A stretch of 64,000 nt of DNA from assembly GCA_037127315.1 (NCBI GenBank), contig JBBBDQ010001270.1, positions 631,501 to 695,500 on the forward strand, in the 5' to 3' direction. Positions 1 through 10,900 of the stretch are shown here, piece by piece (the first letter of the stretch is position 1; the number at the start of each line of letters is the position of its first letter). A program made the position numbers and the translations under genes. Origin of the DNA: Ascarosepion bandense (Eukaryota > Mollusca > Cephalopoda > Sepiida > Sepiidae). Under the pieces are notes generated by a model that was not told where the DNA came from, ran no database searches, and saw nothing but the letters and a program-made list of their open reading frames with translations.

Positions 1-960
1 AAAAACTACTGTTCAACTAAAGCAATGGCTTGATAAGTGTTGTTTGGACTCTGCTCTGTCAGAAACAAATGATACTGAATTCTCAGGTTGCCCAAAATCG
101 GCAGATGTCCCAGAAAACACCACAAAAATCCACAAATTCATTTTGGTCTATCATAAATTGAAGTTGCATGAGATAGCAGAGGTGTTGAACATATCAAAAG
201 GTCGTGTATTCACAATTTTGCATGAACATTTGTCAATGAAAAGCTGTGTTCAAAGTGGGTGCTGCATTTGCTCACAGTTGAACAAAAACAATAACGTGTC
301 ATTGATTCAGAGCATTGTTTGCAACTGTTTCAACACAACAAGAAGGAGATTTTTGCATAAATAAGTAACAGTGGATGAAACATGGATCCACCACTTCACT
401 CTGGAGTCAAATCAGCAGTCAGCTAAATGGACAGCAGCAGGTGAAAGCCATCCAAAGCAACCAAAGTCGTGAACATCAGCAGGCAAGGTTTTGGTCTCAG
501 TATTTTGGGATGTGCAAGGTATTTTGTTCATTACCTTGAGAAAAGAAGAACCATCAATAGTGAATATTATATAGCATTATTGATGTGTTTAAAGGAAGAA
601 ATTACCAAAAAACAACCACAAATGCAGAAGCGAAAAGTGATCTTTCACCAAGACTGTGTCAAAAGTCGATCACAACGATGGCAAAACTACATGAATTGCA
701 CTTGAATTGCTTTTGCTTCCATTTTATTCTTTAGATCTGGCCCCCAGCAACAACTGGCTGTTTGCAGAACTCAAAAGAATGCTTCAGGAAAAGAGATTTG
801 GTTTCAATAAAGAAGTGATATTGGAAACTGAGGTGAATTTTGAGGCTTAAGACAAATTGTTCTACAAAAAAGGCATTGAATTGTTGAGAAGTGTTGGAAT
901 CAGTGTTTCACCCCAGAAGGAGACTATGTTAATAAATAAAGTTGAATTTTGCCAAAAAGT
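1..960 (+). pseudogene. mariner transposase remnant
   Basis: A decayed cut-and-paste DNA transposase of the mariner group, entering from beyond the left edge. The first ~360 bases read a helix-turn-helix region (KLKLHEIAEVLNISKGRVFT). The catalytic TVDETW block with its first Asp follows near 370-390, and WTAAGESHPKQPKS near 430-470. VIFHQDC with the second Asp is near 640-660, a degenerate SLDLAPSNN block near 725-750, and the C-terminal FYKKGIE/GDYV region ends near 945. The order and spacing are those of a D,D34D mariner of about 350 residues. Several frameshifts and stops (for example near 362 and 705) make it non-functional. The terminal inverted repeats are not clear. Confidence 0.85.
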
Positions 961-1044
961 TGTTTTATTAGTGAGGCCCAGGATTTATTGAGGGATGCAT
1001 TATTCTATTAATATCTAACAACAAGAAAAAAAATACAAAAAATA

Positions 1045-1280
1045 AAAAATAGGAAGAAAAGCTTGGAGAATTTGATACTCATAGGGCATATCAAGGATAA
1101 GAGGGGCAGGAAAAGACAGCAGATCACCTTCTAGATGAGCTTGTGGGACTGAATGGTGAGACTGGTTGTGGAAGATTTTGGCAAAGGAACAAACACTCCT
1201 AAGGTCTACAAGTGATAGAAGGTCATAGAGAGGCAGAGTTAATCCCTAACACTTGCGGAATTGTACAACGAAATACTGAA
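1045..1280 (+). pseudogene. LINE A C-terminal fragment
   Basis: A short degraded piece of the reverse-transcriptase C-terminal region of a non-LTR retrotransposon. It reads approximately SLENLILIGHIKDKRGRKRQ, which aligns with the same segment of the better copies at 44.3 and 63.3 kb. A stop codon follows soon after. It lies between the mariner relic and a SINE. Confidence 0.6.
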
Positions 1281-1410
1281 AAAGCTGTGTAACTTTTGTC
1301 CTTAACTGCCCGTAAAAAGGCCTTACCTCACTCTGATGATTAAATACCATTTCAGTTTATAAATCATTCTGGAATTATTTATATGATAATGTTAAAGAAT
1401 TAAGGATATG

Positions 1411-1716
1411 TTTTGTTGTGGTGCAATGGATATTGACTCGGACTGAAAAATTGGGGTGTCAAGTTCGAATTCCAGTTGAATTCCTTGCATTCACTTACGC
1501 ACAAATACTCTTGGGAAAGGTATTAATCCATCTCTTCCCTACAGTTATGTGTTGAATATTGGGACAGATTGGGTTCTATAGCCTTGGATGGCAACCAGTC
1601 TACTGCAGAAAGCAATGGCAAACTACTGCGGAATAATCTTCTGCCCAGTCAGTCATGTCTCTTTCGAGACATGATCGCCCAAAGTGTGTATCATGTATGG
1701 CACTTAACTGACTTTT
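1411..1716 (+). mobile_element. SINE A copy (tRNA-derived, near full length)
   Basis: The head resembles a tRNA: box A-like GTGGTGCAATGGATATTG and box B-like AGTTCGAATTCC (consensus GGTTCGANTCC). The body follows, with TTGGGAAAGGTATTAATCC and TTCTATAGCCTTGG. A 9-bp hairpin TCATGTCTC/GAGACATGA lies at 1,653-1,674, and the tail is CACTTAACTGACT. The same order recurs in at least ten places in the window. Confidence 0.85.
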
Positions 1717-1794
1717 GCTTAAAATGAAATAACTGTGAAGACAGTAATGTGATCTGAAATATTTGACTGCCAAATGATAACTCTGTGGAGGTAT

Positions 1795-2080
1795 TAGAGA
1801 GTAATGGATAGTGGCTCAGATTGAGAAATCAGAGGGCTGAGTTCAAATTCCAGTTGGGTTTATTACATTCACTTACGTGCTAATACCCTTGGGAAAGGTA
1901 TGAATCCATCTCTTTCTTTCACAGCTATGAGTAAATAGCAAGACAAACTGGGATCTATACCCTTGGGTGGCAACCATCTAGGGCTAGAAAAAACTTCAAA
2001 ATCAGCCTGGAGGTGGATCATCTCACCCAGAGGATAAAGGGGTTTATGTAAGGTCAACATCCCTACCTGTAAAAAAGACA
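1795..2080 (+). mobile_element. SINE A variant with a different 3' half
   Basis: Shares the tRNA-like head (GGCTGAGTTCAAATTCC as box B) and the GGGAAAGGTATGAATCC block with SINE A. After the CTTGGGTGGCAACC block it diverges and lacks the hairpin tail, ending instead near ACATCCCTACCTGT. The copy at 12.79 kb loses the hairpin tail in a similar place, so this may be a subfamily. Confidence 0.65.
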
Positions 2081-2311
2081 AGTTACAGAAGAATCAACAA
2101 CAACAAACCAGCCCAGAACAGAGTGCGATGGCAAGGAGTTATTGATGGCCTATGCTCATATGTGAGGGATGGGCTGTGGGAAAATGAGAACATTCACCTG
2201 ATGTAGGCGAGAGAAAGAAGAAGAAAACAATTAAGTGCAAAGTTGTTATTTTAAAAAGAAACCTGTGATCACACATTCTAAGCCAAACAGGTGTGATAAT
2301 GATTTCCTCAC

Positions 2312-2419
2312 CTGTATGGTCTTTGGTGTTTAATGTGGCACCGGCACTGAGGAAGACAAGCAGAAGCTGGACACGGATCCGACTATCACATTTCTGATCC
2401 ATACAAATGTAATGAAGAG
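2312..2419 (-). CDS. Ankyrin-repeat gene, coding exon 5
   Basis: Codons 171-206 of the predicted protein: one ankyrin repeat unit beginning ALHYICMDQKCDSR and ending SAGATLNTKDHTG. The acceptor is a T-rich tract plus ...TTTTTTAG just right of 2,419; the donor is CAG/GTGAGG left of 2,312. The split codon G|CT joins exactly to the overhang of exon 4 (phase 1), and the exon leaves a phase-1 G. ALHY and the closing G(A)xxN..D.xG pattern are ankyrin hallmarks: two helices, then the loop to the next repeat. No stop codon is reached, so further exons lie at lower coordinates or outside the window; I found no convincing one between 1 and 2,300. Confidence 0.8.
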
Positions 2420-2541
2420 CTAAAAAATAAAGAAAATACAACACAATTCAAGTAAAATACACAGAAATTTCACATAGCCTCTTTATTATAAGATAATTTT
2501 GTGTGTGTGCTTTTGTGTGTGTGTGTGTATATATATAGATA

Positions 2542-3230
2542 CTAGCAGTATAGCCCAGTGTTGCTCAGGTGTAATGAAAGCTTTAAAACTAATCCATGGT
2601 CCTGGAGCTCAGACTCTTTGGATGTTAACACGAAAGACTAAAAAGCAATAGTTGTTTCCAGTTAAAGCGAAACTGTAGACTGAAAGAAAAATGAATGGAT
2701 GTAAGTCAAATTTTGATTTCTTGGTATGGATATCAATAAGTTTTTTTCGTCGTAAACTGAATTTTGAAAGCTAAATGAGTAAATGATATCATGGCTGAGA
2801 CTAAGAACTACAATTATACCTACTTAGAGCCAAACCCGAAGCAAAAACTAAAATAAAAGGGCTGAAAAATACAGACATACAGGCAGATAAACAGACACAC
2901 GCACAAACATCTTGCCTTTTATATATATTATTGATTTTCTGCACTATTGTAAGAACTGCAACCTTGAAACTTTTGAATATCGTTACTTATGTCTTTGTCT
3001 ATGACTGCATTAAATTTGATTAAAATCAGACCACTCCTTCTAAAACCTGATTTTTTTGATTATTGATTTTCGATATTTATCAAAGGTACCTCAACATAAA
3101 ACCTAGCTAAGAACACTTGTAGACGCTTATAGGACAACTGTGTAAAATTCAAGAAAATCGGTTCAGCCGTTTCTGAATCTATAGGTAAGGGACACACACA
3201 CACAAAGTTCCATTTATAAATAAATTTAGA
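2542..3230 (-). mobile_element. Non-autonomous Helitron copy 1
   Basis: On the minus strand it begins TCTAAATTTATTTATAAATGG and ends GGGCTATACTGCTAG. The 3' CTAG (CTRR class) is preceded by a short hairpin in CCTGAGCAACACTGGG. The flanks are A on the 5' side and T on the 3' side, the A|T insertion typical of Helitrons, with no target duplication. Inside are (GT)n, the GGCTGAACCGATTTTCTTGA segment and long AT-rich sequence. There is no Rep/helicase coding. Confidence 0.85.
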
Positions 3231-3489
3231 TATATTTACAGGTGAAGAGGACTCAAGGTTTTACTATTTTGAGTGCCCTAGCATTTATTCTATTATGAAT
3301 AATGCTCAATATAATAAATATTATAGAGCTTAATATAATTATATAGTTATGAATTAATTGTACATTGCATGTTTGCTATTGGTTGCGCAGATGATTTACA
3401 TTTAAATAACAAAAACCTTTGGTTTGCTATGTATGTATGTGGGAAGATATAAAATTTACATGTGTGTTTCTTATAACTAATCAGAGCGA

Positions 3490-3900
3490 AGTATGTGGTT
3501 AGTATGTATTCTTTGGGGCCAAATCCCAATTTTTTTAAAAATGGTAATAAGAAAAGCAGAAGGAATAGAAACAAGAACCGATGAGCTGCAGAATTTCTTA
3601 TCTGTCTATCATTTTACACCAAAAGCAAATGTAGAAATGTCTATTGCAGAGTTAACGTTTCTAAGGAAAATCAAATCAGTTTTCGATAAATTGAAACCAA
3701 ATAAAAAAAAAATGATGAGTGCCAGATATAAACATTTCTACCCAGAGGACAGAATTTATTTTAAAAATTAAAAATTGGTGAACAGTCATGAGAAGAAGGC
3801 ATTATAGACAAGCGAACTGGCCACATGATGTACCTTACAAAACACCCAAGGTGGATTATAAACAGGTACATAAATCAAACAAAAAGAAGGTACATTACTG
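3490..3900 (+). pseudogene. Ty3/gypsy-like integrase C-terminal remnant
   Basis: The frame at about 3,541-3,770 reads an integrase tail: a YHFTPKANVEMSIAELTF segment (the TPHSTTGxSPAELLxGR region of gypsy integrases), a KSVFDKLKP segment, and FYPEDRIYFKN, equivalent to the (F)xxGDxVYxRN strand. A frameshift leads into GHMMYLTKHPRWIINRYINQ, like the closing RRxGxVxYxV...RHxNQLR part. It is broken by stops and frameshifts, and no gag or RT is visible. This is an old copy of an LTR retroelement. Confidence 0.65.
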
Positions 3901-3924
3901 AGCAGTGTAGGGAAGAAACCATGG

Positions 3925-4525
3925 TAGTAATCTGTGGTGATTATGAAACTCTGAAAGTAGGGGGTCACTTTGAGGCCAGGATTTTTCTGAGGAGGAGTGG
4001 GGAAAACTCAAGCAGCATCTTCATTTTCATACTACACCACTATCGTATACACAGTTTGCGTATAAGTATGTTACTTTATTAAATTAGACAATAACTTTTC
4101 ATTCATGGTAGTGGAGTTCTAATCTCTTCTCGTTCTCTTTTCCATTCTCAAGCAATTAACCTCAATAAGATCTGACTGGTTAATGGTGGAGTGTCAATAA
4201 AAATAACTAGAAATAAAACACACCTTCTGTGTAAACCATATAGAATACAACAACAGAAATTTAACTATATTTTCTTAGTTTGTTCCTACACAGTGGCGAT
4301 TGTTGAACTCTGAAAGTGGGGGCTGAGATTTTCCTGAGGAGGAGGGCAAACTCAAGCAGCATCTTCATATTTACACCACTATCGTAAACACATCTTAGGA
4401 ATGAGTTTGAGTATAAGTAAATTATTGAGTTTGAGTATAAGTAAATTAGACAGAATAACTTTTCATTCACAATAATGGAGTTCTAATCTATTCTCGCCCT
4501 CTTTTTTTTACACTCTGAGGCTGTT
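3925..4525. repeat. Direct duplication of ~230 bp (two copies)
   Basis: About 3,940-4,165 and 4,300-4,520 are two diverged copies in the same orientation. They share AACTCTGAAAGT, TTTCTGAGGAGGAG, AACTCAAGCAGCATCTTCAT, ACACCACTATCGTA, AACTTTTCATTCA and GGAGTTCTAATCT. The first copy directly follows the gypsy integrase remnant, so it could be part of that element's 3' region. The second copy also holds an internal 22-bp duplication (GAGTTTGAGTATAAGTAAATTA). Confidence 0.7.
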
Positions 4526-4689
4526 GGAACACAAGAGAGGTTAACTTCAAAACAAAATCAAAGGTTTAACATTAATATCAATATGCTCTGACTAGAGAAA
4601 AGTGCTAAAAATCAAATATCAAAATCAGATACTGATCAGTTTAAAAAAAATTTGAAACTTCTAAGAATATAGGTTGCCAAACAAAGGGG

Positions 4690-5395
4690 GAACCAAAAAA
4701 GGTAGACATAAAGGGACGAGAAAATTAAGACATAGAGCTTATCTACTTTAGGGAACAAAAAAGGCAGACATAGAGCCTACCTACTCTAGGGACCAAAAAA
4801 GACAGGCATACAGCTGACCTACACTAGGGACAAAAAAGGCAAACATAGAGCCTACCTACTCTGGGGACCGAAAAAAGGAGACATACAGCCTACCTACTCT
4901 AGGGACCGAAAAAGGTAGACATAGAGCCTACCTACTCCAGGGACCAAAAAGGGTAGACATAGAGATTACCTATTCTAGGAACCAAAAAAGGTAGACATAG
5001 AGCCTACCTATTCTAGGGTCTAAAAAAGGTATACATGCAGCCTACCTACTCCAGAGGCCAAAAAAGGTAGACATAGAGCCTACTTACTTTAGGGACAAAA
5101 AAAGGAGACATAGCGCCTACCTTCTGTAGGGACCCAAAAAAGGTAGATATAGAGCCTACCTTCTGTAGGGACCAAAAAAGGTAGACATAGAGCCTACCTA
5201 CTCTAGGGACCAAAAAGGCAAAGAGCCTACCTACTCTAGAGACCAAAAAAGGTAGACATAGAGCCTTATCTTGTCTAGGGACTAAAAAATGTAACCGTGA
5301 GTCCTAACTACTCTAGGGCCCAAAAAAGCTAGATAGTAGCCCTGCCTACACTAGGCTACAAAAAAAGGTAGTCATATGAGCAGCCTATGCTGATG
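4690..5395. repeat. Minisatellite, ~37-bp unit
   Basis: About 18 head-to-tail units of the type GGTAGACATAGAGCCTACCT followed by ACTCTAGGGACCAAAAAA, with frequent single changes. The unit contains a small inverted motif (GGTAG...CTACC). Inverted fragments of the same unit occur to the right (5,405-5,470 and 5,700-5,815). It lies in intron 4 of the ankyrin gene. Confidence 0.9.
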
Positions 5396-5399
5396 ACAG

Positions 5400-6820
5400 G
5401 ACCTACTCTAATGTGTCTACCATTTTGATTCCTTTGAATAGGCAGGATCTTTATTTACCTTTTTCCGTAAGTTCTCTCTCATTCTAAGCCTTTTGCACTG
5501 ATCAAAATGGTTGCTAATTGGTTGGGGCAAAGTGAGATGAATATGGGGGTTGGGATAGAACAGTTGAACTGAGTTTCAAAAGATTACAGAGTACTTCAAA
5601 ATTACATCTAAGAGACACTAACATCATATTCAATTATTTTTTATGGCTAAAGCCCCTATAAAACATTAGATAAAAATCAATCTGTCATCAGAGTAAGCAG
5701 CTTTTATGCCTACCTTTTTTTTGTGACCTACTGTATGTAGGCAGGACTTGTGTTTACAGTTTTGGTCCCTAACATAGGCAGGATTTAGGGTTAACTTTTG
5801 TGGTCCCTATTAAATGATCTCTAATATTCAATTATCTTTTACAGCCGAAGCTCCCTTAGAACAGCCTTACATTGACATTAATTTGTCATCATGCTGTCAA
5901 ACACGTCAATAGCTTAAATAAATAGCTGCCGCATTTCTGCAATATTTTAAACTAAAAAACAATAATATTTGTTTCAAATCAGATTAATTATACTTTAAAT
6001 CAGCTAATATTACTTAATTGAAGTTTAAGAAGATAATATTTTATTTTCTAATAATTTTTTTATAAAGAGAATTACATTGTGATGAAAGATGACTAAAAAG
6101 GCTGTTAATCAGGTATTTTAGCAAAAAACGAAAACAAAGAACCCTTTCCAGTTAATTTAAATTACCTTTTTAAAAACAGCAAAGTATTTTGCTTATAGAA
6201 AATATTAAATTTAATCTATTAGTTTCAAATTAAAAATAAAATAAAAGCTTCAAGAAAGATTTTTCATTTCCAAAAATTCATTTTAACCATAGGTTTGTGT
6301 TTTCTGTGGTGGTACTTAGCTTTTATGATATATTTAAGAAACAGGTAGTTAAGATGATACACTCATGATCATATTTTTTTCCAAAACGAAAATTACTTAT
6401 AACTCAGCCTAATGGTATTCCAGTAATAAGACCTTTTTCAAGATATCATTCTGAGCAGATATTTTTCTTATATATTCTCACGTCTTACCCTGTATTATGC
6501 TAATCCAACAAACTTAATCAGTATCACTTGACTTCAAATGGCTTGTAATGGGTGAAGAATTAGTAGAAAAAAAATGATTAATTTCACTTGATAACAGTAG
6601 AAGATCACTGGTGATATTTTGTCAACAAATCCAGCAGTGAGACAGGGAGAAGTGAGTTCATGCCTTTCACAAAAATATTACGACTAAATGAATGTAAGCA
6701 AGTTTAGTGGCAATTTAAACTTGATTTGTTGATTCCATTTTTTTCTGTGCTGTTTTTGTCACCTACCACCTTGGAAAAAGAAGGGTTCATCAAAACTAAC
6801 TGTGTTTTAAAGTGACCTTT
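5400..6820. other. Intronic AT-rich DNA with a partial duplication
   Basis: No gene. About 5,620-5,700 and 5,820-5,890 repeat one another (CAATTATYTTTTA..GC..AAGC.CC and AAT..TCTGTCATCA), with inverted minisatellite fragments between them. 5,930-6,000 resembles 42,620-42,680 (GATATTTTAAACTAAAA...ATTAATTAT) and 6,165-6,250 resembles 35,660-35,760. The rest is unstructured to my reading. Confidence 0.5.
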
Positions 6821-6822
6821 AC

Positions 6823-6939
6823 CTGTACAACCATTCTGATCTCGCAGATTCAAATTGCAGTTATATTTCATCAGGTGAGATAAAACATTTGGTGTGTCTG
6901 GACCGCATATCATACAGGCTTCCATCAGAGGGGTGCAAC
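6823..6939 (-). CDS. Ankyrin-repeat gene, coding exon 4
   Basis: Codons 132-170. The exon completes the split Gly codon of exon 3 (G|GT), giving the ankyrin start NAG-CTPLMEA, and runs through VLSHLMKYNCNLNLRDQNGCT. The acceptor is TTTCTATTTGTAG; the donor is CAG/GTAAAG. Phase is 1 on both sides and the length is 117 bp (39 codons). TPLMEA and the LNLRDQNG loop match the ankyrin consensus (TPLHxA...VNxxDxxG). The central helix is longer than in a standard 33-residue repeat, with a MICGPDTPN insert. Protein-binding scaffolding is the usual role of the family; the partner is unknown. Confidence 0.85.
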
Positions 6940-7174
6940 CTACAAATAGAAAATCTCGGGTTAGAATCATTTCAAGATTTGGTTTGGAAAGAAAGAAAAT
7001 GGCTAGACAGAAGCAGTATGCCCAAAAGTGCTAGTCGATTTTGGAACCGTTGTATTGCCCACAATTTGAAAGTTGGGGTTTGACATGATAAAAAAAAAAT
7101 GACACAAAATATTTTTTTCTGAATCATTACTGTTTTTTTAAAATTGAATTTACCTCAGGCAAAGCGTTAAAGCC

Positions 7175-7570
7175 ATAAGGGGATATCGCATGTGAAAGAA
7201 TTAGAAGGGGATATCGCATGAGAAAGAATTAGAAGGGGATATCGCATGTGAAAGAATTAGAAGGGGATATCACATGTGAAAGAATTAGAAGGGGATATCG
7301 CATGTGAAAGAATTAGAAGGGGATATCGCATGTGAAAGAATTAGAAGGGGATATCGCATGTGAAAGAATTAGAAGGGGATATCGCATGTGAAAGAATTAG
7401 AAGGGGATATCACATGTGAAAGAATTAGAAGGGGATATCACATGTGAAAGAATTAGAAGGGGATATCGCATGTGAAAGAATTAGAAGGGGATATCGCATG
7501 TGAAAGAATTAGAAGGGGATATCGCATGTGAAAAAATTAGAAGGGGATATCGCATGTGAAAGAATTAGAA
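7175..7570. repeat. Minisatellite, 28-bp unit
   Basis: Fourteen nearly identical copies of a unit starting GGGGATATCGCATGTGAAAG and closing AATTAGAA. The commonest variant is CACATG for CGCATG. The homogeneity implies recent expansion or active homogenisation. It lies in the 12-kb intron 3 of the ankyrin gene. Confidence 0.95.
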
Positions 7571-7624
7571 AACATAAACATTATTAAGGAGCAAAAACAA
7601 GAGAAGTTTAATTAGGAAGACTGT

Positions 7625-7800
7625 AGATAACAACTGACATTGCATTTAAATTTTTTAAGATCAAGGTTGGTCAGAAAGTGTGGAGCTGGAAGAGAGTTCC
7701 ACAAGTTAGATGTGCAGGTAAAGAAGCTATTAGCATAGAACTTATGGTTACGTCTAACAAATTCAACTGTAAAGGAGACCTGAGACCACTATAAAGTGAC
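7625..7800 (-). pseudogene. LINE B/C 3'-terminal coding fragment
   Basis: On the minus strand the sequence matches the end of the LINE B coding region and its tail: the GGAACTC-type 'LWNSLP' segment, seen on the plus strand as AGAGTTCCACAAG, and the ATGCAATGTCA equivalent of 'KFKCNVN'. It is heavily mutated, with no open frame. It lies just left of the 99-bp satellite. Confidence 0.55.
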
Positions 7801-7957
7801 ATACACACATTTGCTTTCCATGAGGGTATGGAATTTTTTGACAGTGTTAAATCTTTTGTTGATCACCAGAATGAAATTCACTAAGTACTTGACACTTGAC
7901 TTCTGACGATATCCTAAAACTTCACCAGAGTCAGATAAGGCTGAAAATGGGTCATTT

Positions 7958-10900
7958 CTAACCACAAACATTGCAAGCCTTATTCAGCTCTATCACTATC
8001 TTCCATGGAAAGTGTTCAGATGAACCAAATTCCTTAGTTCTACCAGGTCTAACCTTCTAACCACAAACATTGCAAGCCTTATTCAGCTCTATCACTATCT
8101 TCCATGGAAAGTGTTCAGATGAACCAAATTCCTTAGTTCTACCAGGTCTAACCTTCTAACCACAAATATTGCAAGCCTTATTCAGCTCTATCACTATCTT
8201 TCATGGAAAGTGTTCAGATGAACCAAATTCCTTAGTTCTACCAGGTCTAACCTTCTAACCACAAATATTGCAAGCCTTATTCAGCTCTATCACTATCTTC
8301 CATGGAAAGTGTTCAGATGAACTACATTCCTTAGTTCTGGGTCTAACCTTCTAACCACAAACATTGCAAGCCCTTCATTGACTCTATCACTATCTTCCAT
8401 GGAAAGTGTTCAGATGAACCAAATTCCTTAGTTCTACCAGGTCTAACCTTCTAACCACAAATATTGCAAGCCTTATTAAACTCTATGCTGTCTTCCATGG
8501 AAAGTGTTCCGTCCAAACAAATTCATGGATTCTCTTGGGTCTAACCTTCTAACCACAAACATTACTGACCTTATTCTGGCTCCTCATAATATGGAAAGTG
8601 TTCAGATGAACCAAATTCCTTAGTTCTACCAGGTCTAACCTTCTAACCACAAACATTGTAAGCCTTATTCAGCTCTATCACTATCTTCCATGGAAAGTGT
8701 TTCAGATGAACCAAATTCCTTAGTTCTACCAGGTCTAACCTTCTAACCACAAATATTGCAAGCCTTATTCAGCTCTATCACTATCTTCCATGGAAAGTGT
8801 TCAGATGAACCAAATTCCTTAGTTCTACCAGGTCTAACCTTCTAACCACAAACATTGCAAGCCTTATTCAGCTCTATCACTATCTTCCATGGAAAGTGTT
8901 CAGATGAACCAAATTCCTTAGTTCTACCAGGTCTAACCTTCTAACCACAAATATTGCAAGCCTTATTCAGCTCTATCACTATCTTCCATAGAAAGTGTTC
9001 CAATTGAACCAAATTCCTTAGTTCTACCAGGTCTAACCTTCTAACCACAAATATTGCAAGCCTTATTCAGCTCTATCACTATCTTCCATGGAAAGTGTTC
9101 AGATGAACCAAATTCCTTAGTTCTACCAGGTCAAACTTCTAACCACAAACATTGCAAGCCTTATTCAGCTCTATCACTATCTTCCATGGAAAGTGTTCAG
9201 ATGAACCAAATTCCTTAGTTCTACCAGGTCTAACGTTCTAACCACAAATATTGCAAGCCTTATTCAGCTCTATCACTATCTTCCATGGAAAGTGTTCAGA
9301 TGAACCAAATTCCTTAGTTCTACCAGGTCTAACCTTCTAACCACAAACATTGCAAGCCTTATTCAGCTCTATCACTATCTTCCATGGAAAGTGTGAATGA
9401 ACCAAATTCCTTAGTTCTACCAGGTCAACACTTCTTTTAAATATCTTGCAGCCTTATTCAACTCTATCACTATCTTTCATGGAAAGTGTTCAGATGAACC
9501 AAATTCCTTAGTTCTACCAGGTCTAAACTTCTAACCACAAATATTGCAAGCCTTATTCAGCTCTATCACTATCTTCCATGGAAAGTGTTCAGATGAACCA
9601 AATTCCTTAGTTCTACCAGGTCTAACCTTCTAACCACAAACATTGCAAGCCTTATTCAGCTCTATCACTATCTTCCATGGAAAGTGTTCAGATGAATTCC
9701 TTAGTTCTACCAGGTCTAACCTTCTAACCACAAATATTGCAAGCCTTATTCAGCTCTATCACTATCTTCCATGGAAAGAATGTTCAGATGAACAATTCAT
9801 AGTTCTACCAGGTCTAACCTTCTAACCACAAATATTGCAATCCTCTTGCTGCTCTATCACTATTTCCATGGAAAGTGTTCAGATGAACTACATTCCTTGG
9901 ATTCCACCAGGTCTAACCTTCTAACAACAAATATTGCAATCCACTCTTGCTGCTCTATCACTATTTCCATGGAAAGTGTTCAGATGAACTACATTCCTTA
10001 GTTCCACCAGGTCTAACCTTCTAACAACAAATATTGCAATCCTCTTGCTGCTCTATCACTATTTCCATGGAAAGTGTTCAGATGAACCCAAATTCCTTAG
10101 TTCTACCAGGTCTAACCTTCTAACCACAAATATTTTACCCAAGCCTTATTTCAGCTCTATCACTATCTTCCATGGAAAGTGTTCAGATGAACCAAATTCC
10201 TTAGTTCTACCAGGTCTAACCTTCTAACCACAAACATTATGTAAGCCTTATTCCAGCTCTATCACTATCTTCCATGGAAAACAGTATAAGATATGAACCA
10301 AATTCCTTAGTTCTGCAAGTCCACAAACACTTCTAACCACAAATATTGCAAGCCTTATTCATTCCTAACCTCCTCTTCCATGGAAAGTGTTCAGATGAAC
10401 CAAATTCCTTAGTTCTACCAGGTCTAACCTTTACAACACAAATATTGCAAGCCTTATTCAGCTCTATCACTATCTTTACATGGAAAGTGTTCAGATGGGC
10501 AAATTCATAGTTCTACCAGGTCTAACCTTCTAACCACAAACATTGCAAGCCTTATTCAGCTCTATCACTATCTTCCATGGAAAGTGTTCAAAGATGAACC
10601 AAATTCTTTCTAGTTCTACCAGGTCTTTTGATTCTAGCCACAAATATTGCAAGCCTTATTCAGCTCTATCACTATCTTCACTTCTTGGAAAGTGTTCAGA
10701 TGAACCAAGTTATTAGTTCTACCAGGTCTAACCTTCCTAACCACAAACATTGCAAGCCTTATTCAGCTCTATCACTATCTTCCATGGAAAGTGTTCAGAT
10801 GAACCAAATTCCTTAGTTCTACCAGGTCTAACCTTCTAACCACAAATATTGCAAGCCTTATTCAGCTCTATCACTATCTTTCATGGAAAGTGTTCAGATG

